A stretch of DNA of 64,000 bases from contig NZ_JABFTX010000001.1 of the NCBI RefSeq assembly GCF_021404305.1, positions 310,001 through 374,000 on the forward strand, in the 5' to 3' direction. The notes under the pieces were generated by a model. It saw nothing but the letters and a program-made list of their open reading frames with translations. It searched no databases and was not told the DNA's origin. Position numbers and translations under genes: made by a program. This stretch comes from Billgrantia ethanolica (lineage in GTDB: Bacteria; Pseudomonadota; Gammaproteobacteria; Pseudomonadales; Halomonadaceae). Positions 1 to 8,147 of this stretch are shown piece by piece. Position 1 is the first letter of the stretch. The number at the start of each line of letters is the position of its first letter.

Positions 1-741
1 GCGGCGATCACCCCGCGCACCCGTGCCATCATGCCGGTCTCGATGTTCGGCCAGTGCGCCGACATGGAAGCCATCGGGGCGCTGGCCCGTCAGCATGGCC
101 TGGCGGTGGTGGAGGATGCTGCGCAGAGCTTCGGCGCCACCCGTCACGGACGACGCTCCTGCGGGCTGTCGCATATTGCCTGCACCAGCTTTTTCCCCAG
201 CAAACCGCTGGGCGCCTACGGCGACGGCGGTGCGGTGTTCACCGACGACGTCGAGCTGGCCGAGCAGGTGCGCCTCGTTGCCCGTCATGGCGAAGCGCGC
301 CGTTATCATCACACCCGGGTTGGCATGAACAGTCGCCTGGATACCCTCCAGGCTGCCATCCTGCTGGCCAAGCTCGAGCTGTTCGACGAGGAGGTGACGC
401 TCCGACAGCAGGTGGCCGAGCGCTACGCTGCGTTGCTGGCCGAGTCCGCCGTCGTCAACGCGCCTTGCTTGGCGACCGGCAACACCAGCGTGCATGCGCA
501 GTACAGCATTCGCGTACCGCGGCGTGACGACGTCCAGGCGAAGCTTGCTGACGCCGGGATCCCCACCGCGGTGCACTATCCTCTGCCGCTCAACCACCAG
601 CCCGCCGTGGCCGATCCCGACTGCAGCTTGCCGGTCACCGAGACGGTGTGTCAGGAGGTTCTGAGCCTGCCGATGCATCCCTACCTCGAGGCGGAACAGC
701 AGCGGCAGGTGGTCGAGGTGCTGGTGAAAGTGCTGGGTTGA
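1..741 (+). CDS. wbpE: DegT/DnrJ/EryC1/StrS-family sugar aminotransferase, WbpE-like (5' truncated)
   Basis: PLP-dependent aminotransferase of nucleotide-sugar biosynthesis. In the best-known relative, WbpE, it aminates a UDP-3-keto-N-acetylglucosaminuronate for O-antigen or capsule. The frame is open from base 1, so the N-terminal part, including the true start, lies outside the window. Visible family motifs are VVEDAAQSFGA, the Schiff-base lysine context TSFFPSKPLGAYGDGG, and RVGMNSRLDTLQAAIL. The C-terminal end is complete and stops at 741. WbpE is the closest fit from memory; another 3-amino sugar transaminase of the same family is possible. It probably ends a surface-polysaccharide operon lying upstream. 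Confidence 0.82.
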   Translation, partial: AAITPRTRAIMPVSMFGQCADMEAIGALARQHGLAVVEDAAQSFGATRHGRRSCGLSHIACTSFFPSKPLGAYGDGGAVFTDDVELAEQVRLVARHGEARRYHHTRVGMNSRLDTLQAAILLAKLELFDEEVTLRQQVAERYAALLAESAVVNAPCLATGNTSVHAQYSIRVPRRDDVQAKLADAGIPTAVHYPLPLNHQPAVADPDCSLPVTETVCQEVLSLPMHPYLEAEQQRQVVEVLVKVLG

Positions 742-770
742 AGAGATTTGACAGGTAAAGTCATAAAGAA

Positions 771-796
771 AAGGGCGTGCCGTGTGGCACGCCCTT
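771..796 (-). terminator. Rho-independent terminator between wbpE-like gene and ETF-QO gene
   Basis: Perfect 11-bp inverted repeat (AAGGGCGTGCC / GGCACGCCCTT) around a 4-base loop. On the minus strand the stem is followed by a T-rich TTCTTTA stretch, so it best terminates the ETF-QO transcript. The stem could also act for the converging plus-strand gene. Confidence 0.85.
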
Positions 797-830
797 CTCG
801 TCGGCTGCAGCTCAGTAGTGGAGCCGTCAG

Positions 831-2501
831 TTACATGTTGGGATAGTTGGGACCACCGCCGCCCTCCGGCGCCACCCATCTGATGTTCTGCGCAGGATCC
901 TTGATGTCGCAGGTCTTGCAGTGCACGCAGTTCTGGAAGTTGATCTGGAAACGCGGCTCGCCGTCGTCGTCCTCGACCACTTCGTAGACCCCAGCCGGGC
1001 AGTAGCGCTGAGCCGGCTCGGCGTACTTGGGCAGGTTCTCGCGAATGGGGAGCTCCGGGTCCAGCAGCTGCAGATGGCTCGGCTGATCCTCCTCGTGGTT
1101 GGTGTTGGACAGGAACACCGAGGAGAGCTTGTCGAAGGAGAGCTTGCCGTCGGGTTTGGGGTAGTCGATCTTGTCGAACTCGGCGGCCGGCTTGAGAGCG
1201 GCATGATCCGGAGTGGTGTCGTGCAGATTGGGCAGCTTGCCACCCAGCAGCTGATTGACGAAGTTGTAGGCGCCGCCGCCCACGGTGCCGTACTTGTGGA
1301 TCGCCGGACCGAAGCTGGCGGTTTCCTTGAGCTCGGCGTAGGCCCAGCTCGCTTCCCACTTCTCGTTGAAGGCGGTCAGCTCCCGGCCGCCCTCATCGCC
1401 GGCGGCGATCGCTTCGAACACCGCTTCGGCGGCCACCAGGCCGGATTTCATCGCCGTGTGCAGACCCTTGATCTTGGCGAAGTTGAGCGTGCCGGCGTCG
1501 CAGCCGATCAACAGTCCGCCGGGGAAGGTCATCTTCGGCAGACAGTTGAGGCCGCCCTTGGTGATGGCCCGCGCGCCGTAGGCCACGCGCTTGCCGCCCT
1601 CCAGGTGCTTGGCCAGTACCGGATGGTGCTTCATGCGCTGGAACTCGTCGAACGGCGAGAGCCAGGGGTTGCGGTAGGAGAGGTCCATGATCAGGCCGAC
1701 CACCACCTGATTATTCTCGGCGTGATAGAGGAACCAGCCGCCGTGGGTGTCCTTGGCCAACGGCCAGCCTGAACCATGCAGGACCAATCCCGGTTCGTGC
1801 TGCTCGGCGGGGATGTCCCACAGCTCCTTGAGACCGATGCCGTAATGCTGAGGGTCCTTGCCTGCGTCGAGCTTGAAGCGCGAGATCAGGCCCTTGCCCA
1901 GATGGCCGCGTGCGCCTTCGGCAAACAGGGTGTACTTGGCGCGCAGCTCCATTCCCGGTGTATAGCTGTCCTTGGGGGTGCCGTCGGCGGCCACGCCCAT
2001 GTCGCCGATGAGGATGCCGCGTACCGTGCCGTCCTCGTCGTGCAGCACTTCCTGGGCGGCGAAGCCGGGGAACACCTCGACGCCCAGCCCTTCGGCCTGC
2101 TCGGCCAGCCAGCGGCAAAGGTTGCCGGCGCTGATCACGTAGCGCTTCATGTCGCCGCCGGTGTTGTGCATGCTCTTGGGTACCAGGGCATTGGGCAGCT
2201 TTTGCGCCTTTTCGGCATCCTTGAGCAGGTAGACCTCATCGCGGGTGGCGGGGGTGGTCAGCGGGGCGCCACGCTCTTCCCAGTCGGGGAACAGCTCGGC
2301 CAGCGCGCGGGGCTCGAACACGGCGCCCGAGAGAATGTGGGCGCCTACCTCGGAGCCCTTTTCCACCACGCAGACGGTCAGCTCCTGACCGGCTTCGCCC
2401 GCCTGCTGCATCAGACGGCAGGCGGCCGACAGCCCGGAAGGGCCGGCGCCGACGATCACCACGTCGAAATCCATCGAATCGCGTTCTACTTGCTCAGACA
2501 T
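831..2501 (-). CDS. etfD: Electron transfer flavoprotein-ubiquinone oxidoreductase
   Basis: Membrane-associated FAD and 4Fe-4S enzyme that takes electrons from reduced ETF and passes them to the quinone pool, serving beta-oxidation and amino-acid/choline-derivative dehydrogenases. At 556 aa it is full length. An FAD dinucleotide fold is visible at residues 17-27 (VGAGPSGLSAA). The C-terminal 4Fe-4S ligands are Cys501, Cys525, Cys528 and Cys531 (the CVHCKTC segment). A strong AGGAG lies just upstream of the ATG at 2501. It is divergent from etfBA, its electron donor, across a 374-bp region with a PsrA-like site, which suggests joint control by fatty-acid status. Confidence 0.95.
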   Translation of the reverse strand: MSEQVERDSMDFDVVIVGAGPSGLSAACRLMQQAGEAGQELTVCVVEKGSEVGAHILSGAVFEPRALAELFPDWEERGAPLTTPATRDEVYLLKDAEKAQKLPNALVPKSMHNTGGDMKRYVISAGNLCRWLAEQAEGLGVEVFPGFAAQEVLHDEDGTVRGILIGDMGVAADGTPKDSYTPGMELRAKYTLFAEGARGHLGKGLISRFKLDAGKDPQHYGIGLKELWDIPAEQHEPGLVLHGSGWPLAKDTHGGWFLYHAENNQVVVGLIMDLSYRNPWLSPFDEFQRMKHHPVLAKHLEGGKRVAYGARAITKGGLNCLPKMTFPGGLLIGCDAGTLNFAKIKGLHTAMKSGLVAAEAVFEAIAAGDEGGRELTAFNEKWEASWAYAELKETASFGPAIHKYGTVGGGAYNFVNQLLGGKLPNLHDTTPDHAALKPAAEFDKIDYPKPDGKLSFDKLSSVFLSNTNHEEDQPSHLQLLDPELPIRENLPKYAEPAQRYCPAGVYEVVEDDDGEPRFQINFQNCVHCKTCDIKDPAQNIRWVAPEGGGGPNYPNM

Positions 2502-2875
2502 GCCAGTCGCTCCTCCCTCGGCTTCGGCGTCGGAGCGGATGTGCCACCAACGTCGAAGGAAAATAAAACGGTCGTTTGCTTCTCGATATTCTTCATGATA
2601 GGCATAATAAACGACTCAGGACACCCCTACGATGCCAATGTGCTACGTTCCACGCTTCGGTCCGTTGCAAGGGGATTGTTGCCAAAGCCCAGGCTATGGC
2701 ACATTGGCAGGGTTTTTTGATTCGGCACCTATCAAACGCTTGCATGAAACGGCATGCTGTGGAATGCGCGTAGGCCTGCTGACAGAATCGCGGAGTCGTT
2801 GATCTTCCCGGCACGCCATGGGCGTCAGCGAGTCCCTAACGAAAAGGTTCACCCATCGAACCAAGCGAGGACACC
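2502..2875. other. Divergent intergenic region etfD / etfBA
   Basis: A 374-bp region with no convincing gene; the short frames here have no family resemblance. It should carry both divergent promoters. The one clear signal is the PsrA-like palindrome listed separately. The segment 2561-2620 is AT-rich relative to its surroundings, fitting promoter DNA for the ETF-QO gene. A GAGG Shine-Dalgarno for etfB sits at about 2866-2869. Confidence 0.6.
2565..2579. promoter_or_regulatory. PsrA-like operator
   Basis: AAAACGGTCGTTTGC fits the published PsrA pattern (G/C)AAAC-N4-GTTTG(C/G) except for the first base. It lies 64-78 bp upstream of the ETF-QO start. PsrA is a TetR-type fatty-acid-responsive repressor whose gammaproteobacterial regulon is known to include etf genes. 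The match is seen directly; binding is inferred. Confidence 0.5.
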
Positions 2876-3625
2876 ATGAAAGTACTCGTCGCGGTCAAAC
2901 GCGTCATCGACTACAACGTCAAGATTCGCGTCAAGGCGGATCACTCCGACGTCGACCTCACCAACGTCAAGATGGCCATGAACCCCTTCTGCGAGATCGC
3001 TGTGGAAGAGGCCGTGCGGCTGAAAGAGAAAGGCGTGGCCACCGAGGTCGTCGCCGTGACCATCGGCCCCAAGGCCGCCCAGGAGCAGCTGCGCACCGCG
3101 CTGGCGCTGGGCGCCGACCGGGCCATTCATGTCGAGACCGAAGAGCGCGTCGAGTCGCTGGCCGCGGCCAAGCTGCTGGCCAAAGTGGTAGAAGAGGAGC
3201 AGCCCGGGCTGGTCATTCTCGGCAAGCAGGCCATCGACACCGACAACAACCAGACCGGCCAGATGCTCGCCGCACTGGCCGGGCTGCCTCAGGGCACCTT
3301 CGCTTCGGAAGTGGTGGTCGAGGGAGACAAGCTCCAGGTGACCCGCGAGATCGACGGCGGCCTGCAGACCGTCGAGCTGACCCTGCCGGCCATCGTCACC
3401 ACCGACCTGCGCTTGAACGAGCCGCGCTATGCCAAGCTGCCCGACATCATGAAGGCCAAGAAGAAGCCGCTGGACGTCAAGAGCCCGGCCGACCTCGGCG
3501 TCGAGGTGGCCAGCAAGCTCACGCTGCTAAAGGTCGAATCACCGGCCGAGCGCAAGGGCGGCATCAAGGTGGGCTCCGTCGACGAGCTCGTGGACAAGTT
3601 GAAGAACGAAGCCAAAGTGATTTGA
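2876..3625 (+). CDS. etfB: Electron transfer flavoprotein beta subunit
   Basis: Beta subunit of the soluble FAD/AMP heterodimer that collects electrons from acyl-CoA and other dehydrogenases. The 249-aa length is typical. The N-terminus [19 protein letters not shown], the [18 protein letters not shown] segment and the [18 protein letters not shown] segment are characteristic ETF-beta sequences. The gene is followed after 13 nt by etfA, so the two form an operon. It faces the ETF-QO gene divergently, placing the electron carrier beside its membrane acceptor. Confidence 0.96.
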   Translation: MKVLVAVKRVIDYNVKIRVKADHSDVDLTNVKMAMNPFCEIAVEEAVRLKEKGVATEVVAVTIGPKAAQEQLRTALALGADRAIHVETEERVESLAAAKLLAKVVEEEQPGLVILGKQAIDTDNNQTGQMLAALAGLPQGTFASEVVVEGDKLQVTREIDGGLQTVELTLPAIVTTDLRLNEPRYAKLPDIMKAKKKPLDVKSPADLGVEVASKLTLLKVESPAERKGGIKVGSVDELVDKLKNEAKVI

Positions 3626-3638
3626 GGGAGCCGATCGC

Positions 3639-4565
3639 ATGAGCATCCTGGTTTTAGCAGAACATCATGACGGCCAGCTCGCCGGTGCCACCGCCCATGT
3701 GGTTGCCGCAGCCAAGGCCATCGGTGGTGACATCGACGTGCTGGTCGCCGGCGAGAACGTCGGCGCCGTGGCCGAGGCGGCCGCCAAGCTCGATGGCGTG
3801 AGCAAGGTCCGCGTGGCCGACAACGCCGTCTACGCCCACCAACTGGCCGAGCCCATGGGCGCGCTGCTGGTCGAACTCGCCGGCGACTACAGCCACGTGC
3901 TGGCCGCTGCCACCACCACCGGCAAGAACGTGCTGCCGCGGGTGGCCGCGTTGAAGGACGTCAGCCAGATCTCCGAGATCGTCGAGGTGGTCGACGCTGA
4001 CACCTTCAAGCGTCCGATCTACGCCGGCAACGCCATCGCCACGGTGAAAAGCGCCGACAGCCTCAAGGTGATCACCGTGCGCAGCACCGGCTTCGATGCC
4101 GTGGCTGAAGGTGGCAGTGCCGCCGTCGAGAGTGTCGATATCGTTGCCGACAACAGCCAGTCCTGCTTCGTCAAGCAGGAGCTGGCCCAGAGCGACCGTC
4201 CCGAACTGGCGGCGGCCAAGGTGGTCATCTCCGGCGGGCGCGGCATGGGCAGCGGCGAGAACTTCAAGCTGCTCGACGGCATCGCCGACAAGCTGGGTGC
4301 CGCCATCGGGGCCTCGCGGGCGGCGGTGGACGCCGGCTTCGTGCCCAACGACATGCAGGTGGGTCAGACCGGAAAGATCGTCGCGCCGGAGCTCTACATT
4401 GCCGTGGGCATCTCGGGGGCCATCCAGCACCTGGCCGGCATGAAGGACTCCAAGGTGATCGTGGCGATCAACAAGGACGAAGAGGCGCCGATTTTCCAGG
4501 TCGCGGATTACGGCCTGGTGGGCGACCTGTTCGAGATCCTGCCGGAGCTCGAGAGCAAGCTCTAA
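3639..4565 (+). CDS. etfA: Electron transfer flavoprotein alpha subunit
   Basis: Alpha subunit of ETF, holding most of the FAD site. At 308 aa it is full length. The C-terminal FAD domain shows [12 protein letters not shown], then [19 protein letters not shown] and [11 protein letters not shown], and ends with NKDEEAPIF and ADYGLVGDL, the standard ETF-alpha signature. It lies 13 nt behind etfB and is closed by an intrinsic terminator at 4584-4609. The Shine-Dalgarno is the GAGGGAG just behind the etfB stop. Confidence 0.96.
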   Translation: MSILVLAEHHDGQLAGATAHVVAAAKAIGGDIDVLVAGENVGAVAEAAAKLDGVSKVRVADNAVYAHQLAEPMGALLVELAGDYSHVLAAATTTGKNVLPRVAALKDVSQISEIVEVVDADTFKRPIYAGNAIATVKSADSLKVITVRSTGFDAVAEGGSAAVESVDIVADNSQSCFVKQELAQSDRPELAAAKVVISGGRGMGSGENFKLLDGIADKLGAAIGASRAAVDAGFVPNDMQVGQTGKIVAPELYIAVGISGAIQHLAGMKDSKVIVAINKDEEAPIFQVADYGLVGDLFEILPELESKL

Positions 4566-4583
4566 GCACCGTCAGTGAAGGTG

Positions 4584-4609
4584 AAAAGCCGGCCATGTGC
4601 CGGCTTTTT
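4584..4609 (+). terminator. Terminator of etfBA
   Basis: 10-bp perfect stem (AAAAGCCGGC / GCCGGCTTTT) with a 5-base loop, ending in a T run. It lies 18 nt after the etfA stop. Confidence 0.92.
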
Positions 4610-4746
4610 GCGTTGCGGCTCGATCAGGATTGTCTATAGGGAAATCTGTGCCTTGCCTATTAGCGTAAATGCTCACTCTTTGCCATGCTTGGTGGATGCA
4701 GTCATGGGGATATCCCGGAATCCGCTGCTTTCATGGAGGAGTAAAC

Positions 4747-5358
4747 ATGCCGCATACACTGCCTGACCTTCCCTACGCCTACGATGCGCTGGAACCCCAC
4801 ATCGACGCGCTGACGATGGAGATTCACCACTCTCGCCACCACCAGACCTACGTCAACAACCTGAATGCCGCTCTGGAGGGAACGGGCCTGGAAGACATGC
4901 CGGTCGATGAGCTGCTCGCCAATCTCGATCGCGTGCCGGCCGACAAGCGCCAAGCGGTGATCAACAACGGCGGTGGGCACTCCAACCACACCATGTTCTG
5001 GCAGATGATGTCGCCCAACGGGGGTGGCCAGCCCAAGGGCAAGGTGGCCCAGGCCATCGACAGCGAGCTGGGCGGTTTCGAGGCCTTCAAGGATGCCTTC
5101 ACCAAGGCGGCCCTGGGACGCTTCGGCAGCGGCTGGGCCTGGCTCAGCGTAACTCCGGATAAGAAGCTGGTAGTGGAGAACACCCTCAACCAGGACAGCC
5201 CCATTTCCAACGGCAACACCCCAGTGCTGGGCCTGGACGTGTGGGAACACGCCTACTACCTGAAGTTTCAGAACAAGCGTCCTGACTACATCGCCGAGTT
5301 CTTCAATGTGATCAATTGGGAAGACGTGGAGCATCGCTATCAGCAGGCCACTTCTTGA
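4747..5358 (+). CDS. sodA: Superoxide dismutase, Mn type
   Basis: Cytoplasmic enzyme converting superoxide to peroxide and oxygen. The start is the ATG at 4747, behind a strong GGAGGAG at 4735-4741; an in-frame upstream ATG at 4669 would add 26 non-homologous residues. The product is 203 aa. Metal ligands are visible as His27, His81 (in [11 protein letters not shown]), Asp164 and His168 (in LDVWEHAYY). Gln149 in LNQDSP and the Gly-Gly-Gly-His segment favour Mn over Fe. It is a single-gene unit between terminators. Confidence 0.93.
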   Translation: MPHTLPDLPYAYDALEPHIDALTMEIHHSRHHQTYVNNLNAALEGTGLEDMPVDELLANLDRVPADKRQAVINNGGGHSNHTMFWQMMSPNGGGQPKGKVAQAIDSELGGFEAFKDAFTKAALGRFGSGWAWLSVTPDKKLVVENTLNQDSPISNGNTPVLGLDVWEHAYYLKFQNKRPDYIAEFFNVINWEDVEHRYQQATS

Positions 5359-5383
5359 TCCCAGGTTTACTTCGCGAGACCAG

Positions 5384-5411
5384 CGCCGCAGCCCCAGGCT
5401 GCGGCGTTTTC
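5384..5411 (+). terminator. Terminator of sodA
   Basis: 8-bp perfect stem (CGCCGCAG / CTGCGGCG) with a 7-base loop followed by TTTT, 26 nt after the sodA stop. Confidence 0.88.
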
Positions 5412-5480
5412 GTTGGTCGGTTGTTAGGCGGCCACGGTTCGTCCCGCCGTATGTCGCTTGGCAGACGTTCGCGATTCCAC

Positions 5481-6248
5481 TCAGTGCGCCACGGCGATGC
5501 GGTGGCTGCCGCTGGGATGGGGCATGACCTGCATCGGCAGGCCGTAGATGGCTTCCAGCGTGGAGCCGGTCATGATGCGCTCGGGAGAGCCGTGGGCCAG
5601 CACCCGACCGCTGTGCAGGGCGAGCAGCTCGTCGCAGTAACGCGAGGCCATGTTGATGTCGTGCAGCACGATGATCACGCACAGCCTGAGCTCGTCGCAC
5701 AGTTTACGAATCAGGCTCAGCACTTCCATTTGATGCGCGATGTCCAGGGCCGCCAGTGGCTCGTCGAGCAGCAGGAAGCGGCTTTCTTGAGCCAGCAGCA
5801 TGGCCAGCCATACGCGCTGGCGTTCGCCACCCGAAAGCGTATCCACCAAGCGGTCGGCAAAGGCCTCGGTGTGACTGAGTTCGATGGCCCGCTCTATGGC
5901 GGCCTTGTCCGTGGACGATTGGCGTCCCAGCAGGCCGTGCCAGGGATAGCGACCAAAGCCGATCAACTCGCGGCCAATCAGGTTTTCTGCGCTGGGCAGG
6001 TGCTGTGGTAGATAGGCAACTCGGCGGGCAAACTCACGCTGTCCCCAGCTCTCGAGTGGTTTTCCATCGAGCAGGATTTGGCCCCGGCTGGCGGGTTGCT
6101 GCTGGGCGAGCAGCTTGATCAGCGTCGATTTGCCCGACCCGTTGTGACCGATCAAACCGTAGACCTTGCCCTCCGAGAAGGCGTGGCTCACCGGTTGGAG
6201 CAGGCGTTTGCCGTTGACCTCGAAGCAGGCGTCCTTGACCTCTAGCAT
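5481..6248 (-). CDS. fhuC: Ferric-siderophore ABC transporter ATPase, FhuC-like
   Basis: ATP-binding subunit driving hydroxamate-siderophore import through the FhuB-like permease encoded at 16292. At 255 aa it is full length. Walker A is at residues 34-42 (GHNGSGKST), the ABC signature at 138-145 (LSGGERQR), Walker B at 158-163 and the switch His at 196. The residues around these motifs resemble FhuC/FepC iron importers. It is transcribed after an unknown 134-aa gene, 26 nt downstream of it, under a Fur-like box at 6700. It sits at the opposite edge of the island from fhuB, fhuD and fhuF, so the transporter genes are scattered over four transcripts. Confidence 0.9.
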   Translation of the reverse strand: MLEVKDACFEVNGKRLLQPVSHAFSEGKVYGLIGHNGSGKSTLIKLLAQQQPASRGQILLDGKPLESWGQREFARRVAYLPQHLPSAENLIGRELIGFGRYPWHGLLGRQSSTDKAAIERAIELSHTEAFADRLVDTLSGGERQRVWLAMLLAQESRFLLLDEPLAALDIAHQMEVLSLIRKLCDELRLCVIIVLHDINMASRYCDELLALHSGRVLAHGSPERIMTGSTLEAIYGLPMQVMPHPSGSHRIAVAH

Positions 6249-6274
6249 GTTGGATTCCTTGCATGAAGAATCGA

Positions 6275-6679
6275 CTACCAGCCCAGCCAGCTGCGAAGGC
6301 GTTGTCCCGGTGACGATGCTCGATTGGTAGCAACATTGTCGGCAGTACCCGAGAGCTGAGCCATGGCTTCCTTGAGCGGAGCCATGATGGCTTCGAGATG
6401 GTGCTGGCAGAGCTGGCGGTCAAGAGCGGCAGGGCACTGGGCCATCAGCAGGCCGCAGTGATAAACCGCAGTGTCCAGCGACTGCAGGACCTGTTTGAAA
6501 GGCACTGCCTCCCTGCGGCAGCGCTGCAGTTCGCTGAGGAGCATGCGCAGCATCTGGGCATCCAGCCAACAGGGCGTGTCATCCCGCTTCGGTGAGGTGG
6601 CCACCGAGTTGTGCACGGCCTGGAAGGAGACGTGCAGGAAGACGCACGTGTAGTAGAGCTGGGAGCGTTCCGCAGTCAT
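6275..6679 (-). CDS. Unknown protein co-transcribed with fhuC
   Basis: 134 aa, not recognised. The predicted soluble helical protein has seven Cys (for example YTCVFLHV, TPCWLD, RCRRE, YHCGLL, AQCPAALD and LCQHH), many His and Gln residues, and no clear signal peptide or membrane span. It starts 20 nt from a Fur-like box and is the first gene of a probable two-gene unit with fhuC. It may therefore have an iron-related role, but no function can be named. The C-terminal 30 residues look disordered. The antisense frame is not a credible alternative. The start is ATG at 6679. Confidence 0.6.
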   Translation of the reverse strand: MTAERSQLYYTCVFLHVSFQAVHNSVATSPKRDDTPCWLDAQMLRMLLSELQRCRREAVPFKQVLQSLDTAVYHCGLLMAQCPAALDRQLCQHHLEAIMAPLKEAMAQLSGTADNVATNRASSPGQRLRSWLGW

Positions 6680-6699
6680 GGGGCACCATAAAAAATCTC

Positions 6700-6718
6700 A
6701 ATGAGATTGATTTGCATT
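6700..6718. promoter_or_regulatory. Fur box for the 134-aa gene and fhuC
   Basis: Read on the minus strand, AATGCAAATCAATCTCATT matches 15 of 19 positions of a Fur consensus written AATGATAATCATTATCATT. It lies about 20 bp upstream of the start at 6679, where Fur would block the promoter. Confidence 0.65.
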
Positions 6719-6777
6719 TTGATCGATGGGCAGTGCCATGTCAAACTCAGGCCGCCAGTCGATCCTGACCGTGTCTG

Positions 6778-6804
6778 GGCCCGCTCGTCAGCCACGAGCG
6801 GGCC
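6778..6804 (-). terminator. Hairpin at the end of the iucABCD operon
   Basis: Perfect 11-bp stem (GGCCCGCTCGT / ACGAGCGGGCC) with a 5-base loop, 35 nt beyond the iucD stop. No T run follows on the minus strand, so it may be a weak terminator or an mRNA 3'-end stabiliser. Confidence 0.55.
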
Positions 6805-6839
6805 GCAACGGCAGCCAACGGGGGCACAGGCAAGACGTG

Positions 6840-8147
6840 TCAGATCGCCTGGACCCAGCGTGGCTCGGCTGTGGGGTGCCATTCGATGGGGCCATTGTCC
6901 TCCTGCAGGTCGAAGGCCTGGTGGCCGGCGACATGGTTGAGGATCGTTGCCGAGCGCCAGGCCATCAGTGACAGCTGAGGCTCCGCGATGCCGTGGCTGT
7001 GACGGCCGGCATTGACCGCATAGATGCGGTGCGTAGTAGGCCCGTCCCAGCTCGCTTCGAAGTGGGGACCCAGCACCAGCTCGCCATGGGCATCGCGTTG
7101 CAGGCGCGGGGCCAGGTCGGCGAGACAGTCCGGCAGGTGGGAACAGAAGCCGGTGGCGAAAACGATGACATCGGCATTGAAGCGTTCCTTCCCGCCGCTG
7201 AGCCCATGCGTGGTGGTCAAGGTGAAGCCGAGGCCACTGCGCTCCAGGGCGATGGCCTCGCGGTGAGGAAAGAGCCGTGCCCAGCGGGGCTCGCCGAGCA
7301 CGTCGAAGCGGTGGTAGAGCTCGCGGTAAAGCGTCTGCAGGACGGCCGGGGTGATGCCATCGCTGGCCAGTTTTTGGGCCGCCACCTCACGCTCACGGAT
7401 CTCGCGGGGCAGCGCGTGGAAGCTGCGCGTGTAGTCCGGCGTGAAGTACTCGTTGGTGAAGGCGGTTTCATCGAGGGGTTCGAAATTGCGTCGTCGTGAG
7501 ATCCAGTGCAGCTCCCGCGGCTGGCCCCAATGGCCGCGCAGGGCATTGAGGAAGATGTCGGCGCCGCTCTGGCCACCGCCGACCACCACCACGCGGCGTT
7601 CGTTGAAGTCACGCCGGCTCCTGGCGATCTCGGCGGCGTGCAGGCAGTGGGGCCCACGCAGCGCCTCGGCAAAGTCCGGCAGCCAGGGGCGCTTGCCGGT
7701 ACCCAGGCAGAGATGGCGGGCACGGTAGTCGTCGGCATCGGTGCGCAGCCGAAAGCCGCGCGCATCGAGCCGCACCTCGCGTACCTCCTCGCCGAGCGCG
7801 ACGTTGTCCAGACGCCGGGCAGCCCAGCCCAGGTAGTCGGAAAATTCGGCGCGGCTGACGGTACCCAGCTCGGCGTTGAGGAAGCGGTAGAAGCGGTGGT
7901 GCTCGACCAGGTAGCGCAGGAAGGAGTGGCGGCTGTCCGGTGCCACGGCGGTGACCAGGTCCTTGAGAAAACCGGTCTGTAGATGGGTGTCGGGAAGCAT
8001 CAGCCCAGGGTGCCAGGCCGGGTCGCGGCGGCGCTCGAAGAAGCGCGTGGCGAGCCGTGGCAGATGAGAGTCGGCCAGCGCGGCGATGCTCAGGTTGAAG
8101 GGGCCGGCGCCCAGGCCGGCCAGGTCGAGAACGTGGGAGTCAGACAT
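6840..8147 (-). CDS. iucD: L-lysine N6-monooxygenase (aerobactin biosynthesis)
   Basis: FAD- and NADPH-dependent hydroxylase making N6-hydroxylysine, the first aerobactin intermediate. The chosen ATG at 8147 has AGGAGG upstream and gives 435 aa; the longer frame would add 41 unrelated residues. The FAD motif is GLGAGPFNLS (residues 11-20), the NADPH motif GGGQSG (190-195), and the family ATG motif VIVFATGF lies near the C-terminus. It overlaps iucC by 8 nt and is the last gene of iucABCD. Confidence 0.93.
   Translation of the reverse strand: MSDSHVLDLAGLGAGPFNLSIAALADSHLPRLATRFFERRRDPAWHPGLMLPDTHLQTGFLKDLVTAVAPDSRHSFLRYLVEHHRFYRFLNAELGTVSRAEFSDYLGWAARRLDNVALGEEVREVRLDARGFRLRTDADDYRARHLCLGTGKRPWLPDFAEALRGPHCLHAAEIARSRRDFNERRVVVVGGGQSGADIFLNALRGHWGQPRELHWISRRRNFEPLDETAFTNEYFTPDYTRSFHALPREIREREVAAQKLASDGITPAVLQTLYRELYHRFDVLGEPRWARLFPHREAIALERSGLGFTLTTTHGLSGGKERFNADVIVFATGFCSHLPDCLADLAPRLQRDAHGELVLGPHFEASWDGPTTHRIYAVNAGRHSHGIAEPQLSLMAWRSATILNHVAGHQAFDLQEDNGPIEWHPTAEPRWVQAI

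Noticed and set aside
1776..2720. A 314-aa plus-strand frame opposite the ETF-QO gene
   Set aside because: ETF-QO on the other strand is certain, with FAD and Fe-S motifs. The plus frame has only repetitive low-information sequence.
2700..2725. TGGCAC segment before etfB as a sigma-54 promoter
   Set aside because: The required TTGCA element at the fixed spacing is missing.
4669..4746. N-terminal extension of SodA from an upstream ATG
   Set aside because: The extension has no family resemblance, and the strong GGAGGAG sits before the ATG at 4747.
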